Shown here: positions 7,782 to 16,033 of the stretch, one piece after another
Position numbering within the stretch: position 1 is the stretch's first letter
Layout of the letters: every line of letters begins with the position of its first letter
Assembly (NCBI RefSeq): GCF_018336815.1
Contig: NZ_CP050497.1
Coordinates: 310,001-374,000, forward strand
Length of the DNA: 64,000 nt
Direction: 5' to 3'
Origin: Treponema vincentii
Lineage (GTDB): Bacteria > Spirochaetota > Spirochaetia > Treponematales > Treponemataceae
Made by a program: the position numbers and the translations under genes
Notes under the pieces: model-generated
Database searches by the model: none
What the model was told of the DNA's origin: nothing
Seen by the model: the letters and a program-made list of their open reading frames with translations, nothing else

Positions 7782-7840
7782 CTCTAATCTTGACATTGTT
7801 AAGATGATAGCTAAAAATCTTTACAATGTCAAGATTAGAG
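7782..7840 (-). promoter_or_regulatory. Promoter embedded in a 24-bp palindromic operator
   Basis: Two 24-base arms (7782-7805 and 7817-7840) are reverse complements with a single mismatch, separated by 11 bases. On the minus strand, TTGACA (7832-7827), a 17-base spacer and TATCAT (7809-7804) form a near-consensus sigma-70 promoter lying within the palindrome. Repressor binding would cover both promoter boxes. This arrangement is typical of TetR autoregulation and sits just upstream of the TetR start at 7769. Confidence 0.85.
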
Positions 7841-7884
7841 TATCAATATTGAAGAGATATATGATAAATTGTTCCTGAAATCCG

Positions 7885-8676
7885 CTATCCCCCATAGGCA
7901 GAATAGACTTTCATTCCTCTTTTCCACACCGTTCTACACGATATACCAAGGATTGTTATCCAGCCGAATGCTTTGCATAAAGAAAAGAGAGCAGTATGTA
8001 TCGGCATATCATCAAGTAAAAGACTTACCGGAATATGCGAAATAAAGGCAAAGGGGAGGTTTTTTAAAAAGGTAAATACGGATTTTGGTAAAAGGACGAG
8101 CGGGAAAATAATACCGGCGGAAATATTTTTAAGTACCCGTATTGAGGTATACAGTGAAGAAACTCGAGAAAAATAAAAACTATAGAGCGCTATCAAAAAA
8201 TCAATTAAAAAGTTGATAAGATACCCTGTAACTAAAAAAGCTGCAAAAAAGACAATCTTCCATACGGACAAGATAAATATAAAATATCCGTGCAACACAA
8301 AATATAAAACCGTAATCGGAAGGGCATTCATAACAATAAAAACAAAACGATACGGTAAATCGACGGCAAGTTGATACAATGCATAGTTATACGGTTTTAT
8401 CAGATACTGATTGAGAGAGCCGAGTCTTATATCATCTGAAATTTTGAATACGGAAGTCGTCGAAGTAATATTGTATGTAATTAATGTTAAAAAGTAATAC
8501 GACACTATTCCGCTTGCTTCGAGAGGAATGGTGCTGTTCTGAGCAGTAACGGCAAGCCACAATAAGACATTAACGGTAAAAGGAACGAGCGAAAACAAAA
8601 ATCCGGAAATAAAATTAGCACGGTATTCCAATTGGTTTGCTAAGCTTATCTTAAAAATTTTATAATAGGTATTCAT
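7885..8676 (-). CDS. ABC-2 family exporter permease
   Basis: A 263-residue integral membrane protein with about six hydrophobic segments, matching ABC-2 family permeases of the ABC2_membrane_6 type (SLANQLEYRANFISGFLFSLVPFTVNVLLW; ISDDIRLGSLNQYLIKPYNYALYQL). It is the third gene of an operon with an ATPase (8718-9740) and a second permease (9721-10512), so the exporter is probably a heterodimeric permease. The substrate is unknown; related systems export antibiotics, lipids or peptides. Confidence 0.87.
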   Translation of the reverse strand: MNTYYKIFKISLANQLEYRANFISGFLFSLVPFTVNVLLWLAVTAQNSTIPLEASGIVSYYFLTLITYNITSTTSVFKISDDIRLGSLNQYLIKPYNYALYQLAVDLPYRFVFIVMNALPITVLYFVLHGYFIFILSVWKIVFFAAFLVTGYLINFLIDFLIALYSFYFSRVSSLYTSIRVLKNISAGIIFPLVLLPKSVFTFLKNLPFAFISHIPVSLLLDDMPIHTALFSLCKAFGWITILGISCRTVWKRGMKVYSAYGG

Positions 8677-8717
8677 AATTTTTTCCTATAGTGAATTAAA
8701 AATAGTGTCTTAAAAAA

Positions 8718-9740
8718 TCACTCATCTGGCTTGTACAATTTTCTGATGACATCTTCCATGGATATATTTTCAATGGTAATATCGCTTAAATCTTCAATAA
8801 ACTCATTGGAAATATTTTTTAGTATATCTAAACTTTCAGTTGAATCCGCAGAAATTTTTATCGTATCGTCAGCTGTTTTTTCTGCAGTGCCGACTCCTTT
8901 TTGTTGAAGCATAGTTATTATTTTTTCAGCTGCCGGAAATTTTAATTTGAGGATAAAATATTTTTGATTGAGAAAGGTGTTTTTAAAATTAATAAAAGAA
9001 TCCGAGTATATCTTTTCTCCGTTATTTATCAAAATCAATTCGCTGCAAAGGGAAACAATATCGTTAAAATTATGACTTGTTAATATAAGCGTCGCATGAT
9101 ACGTACTGCAATAGTGCTTTAAAAAATCCCGTATGTTGTATTGCGTAATGACATCAAGGCCTATTGTAGGTTCATCAAGAAAAATGAGTTTCGGTTTATG
9201 AATTAAAGCCGCTATCAATTCCATCTTCATCCGTTCCCCCAACGACAGCCGTCTCACCTGAACATTTACCTGTTTTTCTACACCGAGTATTTCAATCATT
9301 GTGTAAAGTGTTTTTTGATACTCGGCCTCTTCAATTTCATAAATTGTTTTATTAAGTTCAAAAGAATCGATGGCAGGTAGATCCCACCAAAGTTGACTTT
9401 TATTCCCCATCACCATCGAAATTTGCCGCAGATACTCTTTTTTCTTTTCAAAGGGATTATAATGCAAAACATTCAGATTTCCTGTCGTCGGAAGTATTAA
9501 ACCGGATAGCATTTTAAGGGTCGTCGTTTTTCCCGCGCCGTTTAAACCGATTAACCCTGTTATCGAGCCATGATTAATTTGAAAAGAAAGATTTTTTACC
9601 GCAGGCTTATATAATTTTTCACGTTTAAACAAGTTTTTAATACTACCTTTCAGCCCTGCCTCTTTTTTATAATACGTATAACTTTTGCAAATATTTTCTG
9701 CAACAATAATCTTTTCGCTTCTAACTGCCTGATCCGACAT
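8718..9740 (-). CDS. ABC transporter ATP-binding protein (ABC-2 exporter)
   Basis: A 340-residue ATPase. Walker A is GLIGLNGAGKTTTLK, the Q-loop region is SMVMGNKSQLWWDLP, the signature is RLSLGERMKMELIAAL, Walker B is PKLIFLDEPTIGLD, and the switch His is in LILTSHNF. The extra ~100-residue C-terminal domain is typical of the NatA/YhaQ-like subgroup. The start overlaps the upstream permease gene by 20 bp, indicating translational coupling. It acts at the inner membrane with the two flanking permeases. Confidence 0.93.
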   Translation of the reverse strand: MSDQAVRSEKIIVAENICKSYTYYKKEAGLKGSIKNLFKREKLYKPAVKNLSFQINHGSITGLIGLNGAGKTTTLKMLSGLILPTTGNLNVLHYNPFEKKKEYLRQISMVMGNKSQLWWDLPAIDSFELNKTIYEIEEAEYQKTLYTMIEILGVEKQVNVQVRRLSLGERMKMELIAALIHKPKLIFLDEPTIGLDVITQYNIRDFLKHYCSTYHATLILTSHNFNDIVSLCSELILINNGEKIYSDSFINFKNTFLNQKYFILKLKFPAAEKIITMLQQKGVGTAEKTADDTIKISADSTESLDILKNISNEFIEDLSDITIENISMEDVIRKLYKPDE

Positions 9741-10512
9741 AACGCTTTACTCCTTTTTTAAAAATAAAATTTGATAATAACAAAAATAGTACATTTAAGA
9801 TAAAAGCATAGAAAATAGCGCGTACAGATAATTGTTTAACGATGAACAGAACAGGGAAATTAAAGCAAACAAACAAGGGAATAACAAAGGTTAGAATTTT
9901 TTGAATCACTTTCGGATATATTTGCATCGGTTTATTTCCAATAGTAATTAATTCCGAGCCTATCCCCATAACAATATCCATCCGCATAAACCAAAAGGCA
10001 AGACTCATCAATATAAACATAATCGAATAAATTAAAAAAAGGCCATTCAGTGAAAGCAGAATATACATCACGCCTTTTAAGGGTGTGATAGGGATATTCA
10101 ATTGTATAAGGCAATATATCAAACCAATAGTGTTGATTGCGATGTTTTTTATTTGTGGAATGTCGAATGCATGGCATGAAATATTAAAGCGCGGATTTAA
10201 CGGTTTTAATAATATAAAATCCAAGGTGCCGGTATTGATCATTTCGGGCAGTCTTTTTAATCCCGGTACTATCGCAAAAGTAAACACAGAGTCCGTCAAG
10301 CCGCCCTGAAAAGTCAACATCAGTATTTGATATTTATCCCACCCGTTTATCGTGTTGGTATGAATAAAAATCGTGTCTATAAAAATGATATACATAAACA
10401 GCCACACCAGCTCAAAAGTTCCGCCGCTTATAAAATCAAACTTATATTCCAGTAGATTCATAAGGGAACCTTTAAAATAGGCTTTTAATAGTAGAAGATA
10501 TCTTTTCATCAA
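9721..10512 (-). CDS. ABC-2 family exporter permease
   Basis: A 263-residue membrane protein with six or so hydrophobic helices. It has the same length and architecture as the permease at 7885-8676 but is clearly diverged (LLEYKFDFISGGTFELVWLFMYIIFID; LPEMINTGTLDFILLKPLNPRFNIS). It is the first gene of the three-gene exporter operon. Two ATG codons open the frame (MMKRYLLLL); no strong ribosome binding site distinguishes them. Confidence 0.88.
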   Translation of the reverse strand: MMKRYLLLLKAYFKGSLMNLLEYKFDFISGGTFELVWLFMYIIFIDTIFIHTNTINGWDKYQILMLTFQGGLTDSVFTFAIVPGLKRLPEMINTGTLDFILLKPLNPRFNISCHAFDIPQIKNIAINTIGLIYCLIQLNIPITPLKGVMYILLSLNGLFLIYSIMFILMSLAFWFMRMDIVMGIGSELITIGNKPMQIYPKVIQKILTFVIPLFVCFNFPVLFIVKQLSVRAIFYAFILNVLFLLLSNFIFKKGVKRYVGSGS

Positions 10513-10571
10513 ACAGTGTATCCTATCCGCCTAAAATAAGTTATAATGGACACTATCACAGCACGGCGACA

Positions 10572-10597
10572 GCTATATGTCGTAATTGGATAAAAAA
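10572..10597 (+). repeat. 26-bp direct repeat, left copy
   Basis: gctat-A-tgtcgtaattgg followed by ataaaaaa. The same 26 bases with one mismatch recur at 12239-12264. The two copies bracket the two exported-protein genes at 10691-12228. They may be endpoints of an insertion or duplication. Confidence 0.7.
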
Positions 10598-10690
10598 CTT
10601 CTGAGAAATTCTTCAGTAAGGGAAATTTCTGTTATGGGAGAATACTGCAAAGTGTGTTATAATAAACATAAGATATTACGGAGAAAAACT

Positions 10691-11257
10691 ATGTTTAATA
10701 TGAAAAAGAACATCACATTGATTATGTTAAGCATTGCACTTTTTACGGGCTTTAATTCTCTGCTTTTTGCAGAAAAAAATAAGGAGAATTCTATGTCCTA
10801 TGTAGGAAAATGGGTATTTCATTCAATTATGAGTATGGATGAAAGCGGCAGAACTACGTTCCTTAATTCCGAGGAGTATCTAAACACGTTGCCTGATTTC
10901 ATCGATAAAAATAATGCAACAGCAGTCGAAGAAGAACGACGCGAGAGAAAGACTAGAATAGACTCTGTGCTGGAAATTTGTGAAGACGGTATGATTTATA
11001 TGCTTATGTCGATTCCTGATAATGTACCTCAAGAAAAAATTGATAAAGCCGTCGAAGCGGGGGTAATTACGCTCCGTCATGGTATGATGATGCTTGGTAA
11101 ACCTCAGCCTTGGGAAGACAGGAACGGTGAGTTATGGGTACAAATCGGAACGGTTGATTTTTTTGACGGTCAAGGCCAAAAACCTAATTGGGAAAAATGT
11201 GTTATCGAAAACGGTCTATTGACATTTGTTACGACCCGTTACAAAAAAGCCGAGTAA
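10691..11257 (+). CDS. Exported protein of unknown function
   Basis: The frame is open from 10586, but the start at 10691 (MFNMKKNITLIML) is preferred: it follows ggag at a 7-base distance and gives a Sec signal peptide ending near LLFAEKN. The mature ~155 residues are acidic and contain YVGKWVFHSIMSMDE and LITFVTTRYKK-like ends. This is reminiscent of lipocalin-like 'magnitude of stress' proteins, but I do not recognise the family. It is followed 30 bp later by another exported protein; both lie between the 26-bp direct repeats. Confidence 0.7.
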   Translation: MFNMKKNITLIMLSIALFTGFNSLLFAEKNKENSMSYVGKWVFHSIMSMDESGRTTFLNSEEYLNTLPDFIDKNNATAVEEERRERKTRIDSVLEICEDGMIYMLMSIPDNVPQEKIDKAVEAGVITLRHGMMMLGKPQPWEDRNGELWVQIGTVDFFDGQGQKPNWEKCVIENGLLTFVTTRYKKAE

Positions 11258-11286
11258 TCAGGCTTGCAATATGGAGTTAACACAAT

Positions 11287-12228
11287 ATGAATAGAAAAAT
11301 TATATCGATTATTTTCACTCTTGCCGTTTTAACTGCAGGAGCTTCCGCTCTTTTTGCAGAGGAACCTGTAACGATCAAAACGCTCTTTAAACTCTTACCT
11401 GAAAAAGCATTAAAGCCTGTTTTTGATAATTTTAACTTGGATACGGCAAACAGGGATTCGTACATTGAGGTCTGCGATGAGAAAAACCGGTATTTGAGCC
11501 TTAAAAGCAAATACGGTTTTGAAATGTGTTATTGGGATGTAAAAGGCGGTAAAAAACTTATTTTGGTAAGTTACGACGGTGCCGGTTCTGAAGGCTTTTA
11601 TCTTTACAATAAAGGCAAAATTTCCGAAACGGATGATTTCGGCATAAAAACCGTAAAAGAACAGATCAAAAAAAGCCCTGCATTTCAAGGTATGAATGAT
11701 TTGATACGTTTTTATCCGCTGCGGGACAACACTTCGCTTGCGGTAATGATAAACCAACTTGATTGTATGATTTTTAAGTGGAAAAATGAAAAATTTGTCC
11801 GCATTAGCGACTATGTGCTAAAAGAAACCGATGATGAAGCAGATGTTTACAGTATATTATTGAGCGGTTTTGTAAAAGCTCTTAATGCCCATGATGCGGC
11901 TTCTTGTTTGCAGTATATTAAACCTGAATATATCGCATTCCAATGTATGGATATGTTCCAAGGACGGGCTGAACAATTCATTTGTAAACTTATTGCAGGC
12001 CAAACTGAAAACATTGGCTACATTGCACCGAATAGGCTGGAAGATATAAAAAAGGCAACCTACAGCTTAAATCCTAATGCACCCGATAGCAAGCCTGACT
12101 TTATGATTATTATTGAACTTATCGACGGGCGTACCTACACCTATTTTCCCAAGGTTGAAAATATTGAAGAAGCTGAAATATATGGGCTGCCAATTCAATA
12201 TCTTTATCTTGTCGGAGTGATGGAATAA
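11287..12228 (+). CDS. Exported protein of unknown function, 313 aa
   Basis: Signal peptide MNRKIISIIFTLAVLTAGASALFAEE with a clear A-x-A cleavage region (ALFA). The mature protein is soluble, with no repeats or recognisable domain. Two regions stand out: a beta-rich first half (YIEVCDEKNRYLSLKSKYG) and a helical middle (SILLSGFVKALNAHDAASC). ATG is preceded by ggag at a usable distance. Probably co-transcribed with the gene at 10691. Confidence 0.75.
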   Translation: MNRKIISIIFTLAVLTAGASALFAEEPVTIKTLFKLLPEKALKPVFDNFNLDTANRDSYIEVCDEKNRYLSLKSKYGFEMCYWDVKGGKKLILVSYDGAGSEGFYLYNKGKISETDDFGIKTVKEQIKKSPAFQGMNDLIRFYPLRDNTSLAVMINQLDCMIFKWKNEKFVRISDYVLKETDDEADVYSILLSGFVKALNAHDAASCLQYIKPEYIAFQCMDMFQGRAEQFICKLIAGQTENIGYIAPNRLEDIKKATYSLNPNAPDSKPDFMIIIELIDGRTYTYFPKVENIEEAEIYGLPIQYLYLVGVME

Positions 12229-12238
12229 AAAAGGAACC

Positions 12239-12264
12239 GCTATCTGTCGTAATTGGATAAAAAA
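12239..12264 (+). repeat. 26-bp direct repeat, right copy
   Basis: Matches 10572-10597 at 25 of 26 positions and begins 10 bases after the stop of the 313-aa gene. Confidence 0.7.
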
Positions 12265-12275
12265 ATTACATTTTT

Positions 12276-12689
12276 TTATAAAAGTTTTTTTAACAGCTTC
12301 AAGAAAGCCGGTATTAATGATGCTATCATAACAACATTGTAAATAATGAAAACCGGAAGAATTTTACGAATATTTTTTTTATTAAATACCAACATAGCTA
12401 TACCTAGCATAAACAAAATAATTGCCACATAGCAAAACATTATTAGCTCTTTCATTGGTAAAGAGAGGTTAGCAAAATAAAACAATATCATTACAATTGC
12501 AGCTAATAACGCAAAAAAATATAATAGTATACCTAACTGATTTGCGACCGATTCAATATCATATTGTGCCTTTTCTTCATCCGGCATAGTATTGTACCCT
12601 GCTATTAAGTCGTATGCTTTTAATTCTCTAATTATAATACCGCCGCCGGCGAATGAAAGGAACATTAATACTAAAATAATATATAACAT
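12276..12689 (-). CDS. Small membrane protein, about four transmembrane helices
   Basis: A 137-residue hydrophobic protein: helices near residues 1-20 (MLYIILVLMFLSFAGGGIII), 52-75, 80-102 and 112-135, with a charged loop DEEKAQYDIESVANQLG between the first two. Not recognised as a named family. ATG preceded by ggaggtgc, a strong ribosome binding site on the minus strand. It is convergent with the 313-aa gene. Confidence 0.75.
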   Translation of the reverse strand: MLYIILVLMFLSFAGGGIIIRELKAYDLIAGYNTMPDEEKAQYDIESVANQLGILLYFFALLAAIVMILFYFANLSLPMKELIMFCYVAIILFMLGIAMLVFNKKNIRKILPVFIIYNVVMIASLIPAFLKLLKKLL

Positions 12690-12725
12690 AAAGCACCTCC
12701 GAGCACTCTAGTGTGTTCATTCATT

Positions 12726-13662
12726 TCATAAACAAAATTGAGCATTATCATAATTAGCTAAAAAACTTTTTGCTGTTTTTACAAGTTCCGCTTGATAATC
12801 TTTAGGAGATACGACGGTAACTGCATTCCCGAAGCTGAGGAGTAAGGCTTTCCATAACCGTTCTTTTGCAGGAACACGGATATGGGTTTTATATTTTTGA
12901 GACGGCAGCGTTTCGATAACGGAGTCGGGAAAATACTCTTCGATGAGTGGAATTTCCGTTTCGGAAAAAAACGATTTCTATATCAATGCAGGTCTTGTAA
13001 TACGCAAGTTCGGCTTCTCTCATCCTCTGCTGTATATCGCTGTGATTTGCAGCGGCAGTTTCTTTTGATATGGCAAGCGTTTGAATCCGTGCAACTTTAA
13101 AAGTTCGATACTCTTTTGTTTCTTTAAGGTATGTAAACAAATACCACGCATACCATTTGTAATGAATGGCAAGCGGTTCCGCACAAATATGCGAACTTTT
13201 TCCTTCTGAATTACGGTAATCGAATACGATATATTTTTTATCGCTTATAGCTTTTTCCAACAGCAGATTGAAATCTTGTACTTTTTTATTTTCTTTTGTA
13301 ACACTAAAATCCCAAAAGACTTTTTGCCCGTCTCCTTTTTCGATAATTGCATTGTATTTTTTGATTAAAGAGTTTAAGCTCTCGTTTGTGTATGACGTTG
13401 CAAGGCTTTCCAACGCATTGACAATGATCTGCTGTTCGCTGTTTTTGACGGTGAGATTCTTTATTTTATAATGTTCTAAAACGGCATAACCGCCGTACCT
13501 TCCGCCTAATGTATACACCGGTATACCGGCTTCAGCGATACTCGCCATATCACGCTGAATAGTCCTCACCGATACATTAAAATACTCGGCTAAGTATTTT
13601 GCAGAGACTTTTTCATGATTTAATAAATAGATAATTGTTTCAAGAAGCCGTTCCAGTTTCAT
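12726..13662 (-). pseudogene. WYL-domain transcriptional regulator, frameshifted at A7
   Basis: The N-terminus, MKLERLLETIIYLLNHEKVSAKYLAEYFNVSVRTIQRDM..., is a DeoR/HTH_11-type winged helix, followed by a WYL ligand domain (KYIVFDYRNSEGKSSHICAEPLAIHYKWYAW). The uninterrupted frame extends from 13737 to 12889 but ends in an unrelated tail after EIVF. Removing one base from the A7 run at 12965-12971 restores the family C-terminus (SETEIPLIEEYFPDS...WKALLLSFGNAVTVV), ending at 12726. The start at 13662 is preferred over the upstream codon. It is either a real frameshift, a switchable tract or a sequencing error. Confidence 0.8.
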
Positions 13663-13848
13663 AGTGTGAATACTTAATTGTATATAACAAAAGCATATAT
13701 CAATCAAGGTAAAAATCAGACTATGCGTTACAATCACAACTTTTTTTGCACAAAAAATATCCCGCGCTCGGTAACAGCGTGCGTTTCATTTTCATTCATA
13801 ATCTGCTCCTAATTGATTTGATTCGTTTACATATTGGCTGCCATTATA

Positions 13849-14724
13849 TCAAAATAATTCCAACTGCGCATTCGTCTTTCCGGTGATTGTATCAAAAGCG
13901 CTTAAATACGCAAATATGACATCAGGGTTGGTTTCTATGCCGTTTTCTTTACACCGCGCACGGAAGATATTCATAAGGCGTGTATTGTGCGGACTTATAA
14001 CGGAATAGCGAGTACCGTAACGCTGGATATATTTTTCTTTTAAGCCCGGAAACGCTGCATCAAGTTTTTTATAAAAATATTCGCGGTTGCCGTCTCTGAG
14101 CGTTAAGCCCATGCCGAAACAGATGATGCCGCGTACTTTTGCCTCGATACAATAGTGCAAAATACCTTCGAGATTTTCCACCGTATCATTGATGAACGGA
14201 AGAATAGGCGTAAGCCACACAACGGTTGGAATACCTGCGTCGCGTAGCGTTTTAAGCGCGGCAAACCGTTCACTGGTAACGGCAACATTCGGCTCAAGTA
14301 TTTTACACAAGCTATCGTTATAGGTGGTCAGCGTCATTTGTACAACGCATTTTGCTTTGGTGTTTACCGCCTGTAAAAGTTCGAGGTCGCGCAATATCAG
14401 CGGGGATTTTGTTATCACGGTAAAGCCGAAACCGTAGCGGAGGACGGTCTCTATCGCTTTCTGCGTCATACCGAGTTTTTCTTCCAGCGGCATATACGGG
14501 TCAGTCATAGAGCCGGTACCGATCATGCACTTATTGCGTTTTCGCTGCAAGGCATCTTCGAGCAGCTCTATTGCATTTTCTTTTATTTCTATATCTTCAA
14601 AGCTGTGGTTTATATGATAACACTCACTGCGCGAGTCGCAATAGATACACCCATGCGTGCAACCGCGGTATAAGTTCATCCCATTTTTAGCTGATAAAAT
14701 TCCTTTTGCTTGTACAAAGTACAT
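13849..14724 (-). CDS. SPL-family radical SAM protein
   Basis: A 291-residue radical S-adenosylmethionine enzyme. The cluster motif CTHGCIYC provides Cys22, Cys26 and Cys29, followed by the (beta/alpha)6 barrel segments FTVITKSPLILRDLELL, VVWLTPILPFIND and IICFGMGLTLRDGN. It resembles the spore-photoproduct-lyase-like group common in non-sporulating bacteria, whose substrate is generally unknown. No obvious operon partner; a decayed SPL-type gene is also present near 27.3-27.7 kb. Confidence 0.87.
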   Translation of the reverse strand: MYFVQAKGILSAKNGMNLYRGCTHGCIYCDSRSECYHINHSFEDIEIKENAIELLEDALQRKRNKCMIGTGSMTDPYMPLEEKLGMTQKAIETVLRYGFGFTVITKSPLILRDLELLQAVNTKAKCVVQMTLTTYNDSLCKILEPNVAVTSERFAALKTLRDAGIPTVVWLTPILPFINDTVENLEGILHYCIEAKVRGIICFGMGLTLRDGNREYFYKKLDAAFPGLKEKYIQRYGTRYSVISPHNTRLMNIFRARCKENGIETNPDVIFAYLSAFDTITGKTNAQLELF

Positions 14725-14738
14725 CTGTTATTCCTGAA

Positions 14739-14825
14739 AATCCGGCAGTGTTTGTGTCGGCAACTGCTAAAAACCGCAGTTGCTAGAAATGGCTGTTATC
14801 GTGTTCGGTATTTTTTCAAGGCTTT
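14739..14825. repeat. Direct repeat left of the toxin-antitoxin pair (clbS 3' end duplicate)
   Basis: This 87-bp segment resembles 15463-15550. The right 42 bases (14784-14825) match 39 of 42, and both copies share aatccggcagtgtttgtgt at the left. Read on the minus strand, this copy still spells the last residues of the ClbS-like protein (KALKKYRTR then stop), although the gene itself is at 15521-16033. The RelE/antitoxin pair lies exactly between the copies. Confidence 0.75.
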
Positions 14826-14828
14826 GTT

Positions 14829-15143
14829 TTACACCGATTTTGCATAATCTCTTTTTGCATAAAATATATGCAATATATGTACAATCTTTTCTTTATCATC
14901 AATCGAATACAAGGCTAGATAGTTTTTATAAAAGAGAAATCTATGATAGCCTTTCTTCTGCAATCTTATATCATTACAAAGAGGATACATATATGGCGAA
15001 TCCTGTAAATTATTTTTCTGTTTTACAAAGTCCGCAAGCAAATTAGCGGCAGCTGTTACATTTGAAAGCTTTTCCGCAATATACCTGATAATCTCATCAA
15101 GATCAGTCTTTGCTTTATCGGTTACTCTGACTTTATAAACCAT
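14829..15143 (-). CDS. RelE/ParE-family toxin
   Basis: A 104-residue toxin: MVYKVRVTDKAKTDLDEIIRYIAEKL with the family's N-terminal strand-helix layout, then RFLFYKNYLALYSIDDKEKIVHILHIFYAKRDY, the conserved C-terminal beta-sheet. RelE members cleave mRNA in the ribosome; ParE members inhibit gyrase. The sequence does not discriminate clearly. Its ATG overlaps the end of the antitoxin frame by 11 bp. The antitoxin as read here is frameshifted, which would leave the toxin unopposed unless expression is also lost or the tract varies. Confidence 0.85.
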   Translation of the reverse strand: MVYKVRVTDKAKTDLDEIIRYIAEKLSNVTAAANLLADFVKQKNNLQDSPYMYPLCNDIRLQKKGYHRFLFYKNYLALYSIDDKEKIVHILHIFYAKRDYAKSV

Positions 15144-15394
15144 ACTTGGATTTTAGTTCCGCAACTGCATCATCAACATCGGTAACACGCCCTTCTTGTA
15201 CATCTTGTTCCGCTGCATTCAGATTATCATACAGACGATCGAAAAAAGAGTTTCTTTCAAACGTTTCCATGCTCATAATCACCATATCACCGTAACCGTT
15301 TTTTTGTTATAAAAATAGGTTCATTACTTTCATGACACAAGGCGGAAATATTTGCAGTATTCTTTAAATCACGTATCGGAACTATTTGCGGCAT
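15133..15394 (-). pseudogene. Phd/YefM-type antitoxin, frameshifted at A7
   Basis: From ATG at 15394 the frame reads MPQIVPIRDLKNTANISALCHE...EPIFITK, a Phd/YefM antitoxin N-terminus, and then breaks at a 7-base run (15299-15305). Removing one base gives NGYGDMVIMSMETFERNSF..., the family core, followed by DVDDAVAELKSKYGL and a stop overlapping the relE start. It should bind the operator and neutralise the RelE-like toxin. Too short in each frame to appear as a long ORF. Confidence 0.8.
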
Positions 15395-15462
15395 AACTAT
15401 CCCCCTATGGCATGATAGTACCACAATAAAGCCGTATTGTCTATGAAAGATTATACACAGGC

Positions 15463-15550
15463 AATCCGGCAGTGTTTGTGTTGGAAACCTTTAAAATCCG
15501 GCAGTTTTTAGAGATGGCTGTTATCGTGTTCTATATTTTTTCAAGGCTTT
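15463..15550. repeat. Direct repeat right of the toxin-antitoxin pair
   Basis: Partner of 14739-14825. Its right part is the genuine 3' end of the ClbS-like gene. The segment starting ctatgaaagattata (from 15441) plus caatccggcagtg also recurs at 24121-24160, so part of it belongs to a wider dispersed repeat. Confidence 0.75.
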
Positions 15551-16033
15551 TTTAATATCCTTAATTGCCCAATCATAGTGGCTGGAAGTTGCAGACACGC
15601 AGTAGCTGCCGAGCGTTGTCGTTCCCGTCCAATCGAAAGCACCTTTGGAAAAAAGCTCTTCGTTGGAAAATATTTCGATAAGCGCCATCACCTCTTTATG
15701 TGTTTTTTTGAGCATTGTTTCTGCATCGGTATATGATGTGTTTTGATGTTTTTCCCAAAATGCAACATTCATCTGGGGATAGGTTTTCCAATTATAGGGC
15801 GCCGGCAAAAAAGGGACAGGTTTCCCGTTTGTGTTTGACCGTATCCAATTCAGCAAAAGACAGTGCCACTCATAGAGGTGCGCCAAAACATCCCGCACGT
15901 TTTTATCGCGTTCGTTCGGAACAATATCGGCGCTCTTTTCTTCGTCGGACATTTCGCCGATTAACGTCCATAGCTTTGCGAATTGTTCATTTGCGGCTTG
16001 TATTAAATCGGCTTTGGTGGTAGGCCTTGGCAT
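15521..16033 (-). CDS. ClbS/DfsB-family four-helix bundle protein
   Basis: A 170-residue DUF1706/ClbS-like protein: MPRPTTKADLIQAANEQF, then NVRDVLAHLYEWHCLLLNWI, then FLPAPYNWKTYPQMN, all diagnostic for the family. E. coli ClbS protects against colibactin by hydrolysing its cyclopropane warhead; most homologues have unknown substrates. The gene follows a WYL regulator, and the WYL frame runs over its start. It has its own -10-like box (tacaat, minus strand, 16076-16071) with a palindrome just upstream. The 3' end is duplicated at 14784-14825. Confidence 0.87.
   Translation of the reverse strand: MPRPTTKADLIQAANEQFAKLWTLIGEMSDEEKSADIVPNERDKNVRDVLAHLYEWHCLLLNWIRSNTNGKPVPFLPAPYNWKTYPQMNVAFWEKHQNTSYTDAETMLKKTHKEVMALIEIFSNEELFSKGAFDWTGTTTLGSYCVSATSSHYDWAIKDIKKALKKYRTR

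Noticed and set aside
8718-10512. ABC-2 operon as a bacteriocin immunity system
   Set aside because: No precursor peptide, peptidase or modification gene is seen nearby; the exporter substrate cannot be inferred.
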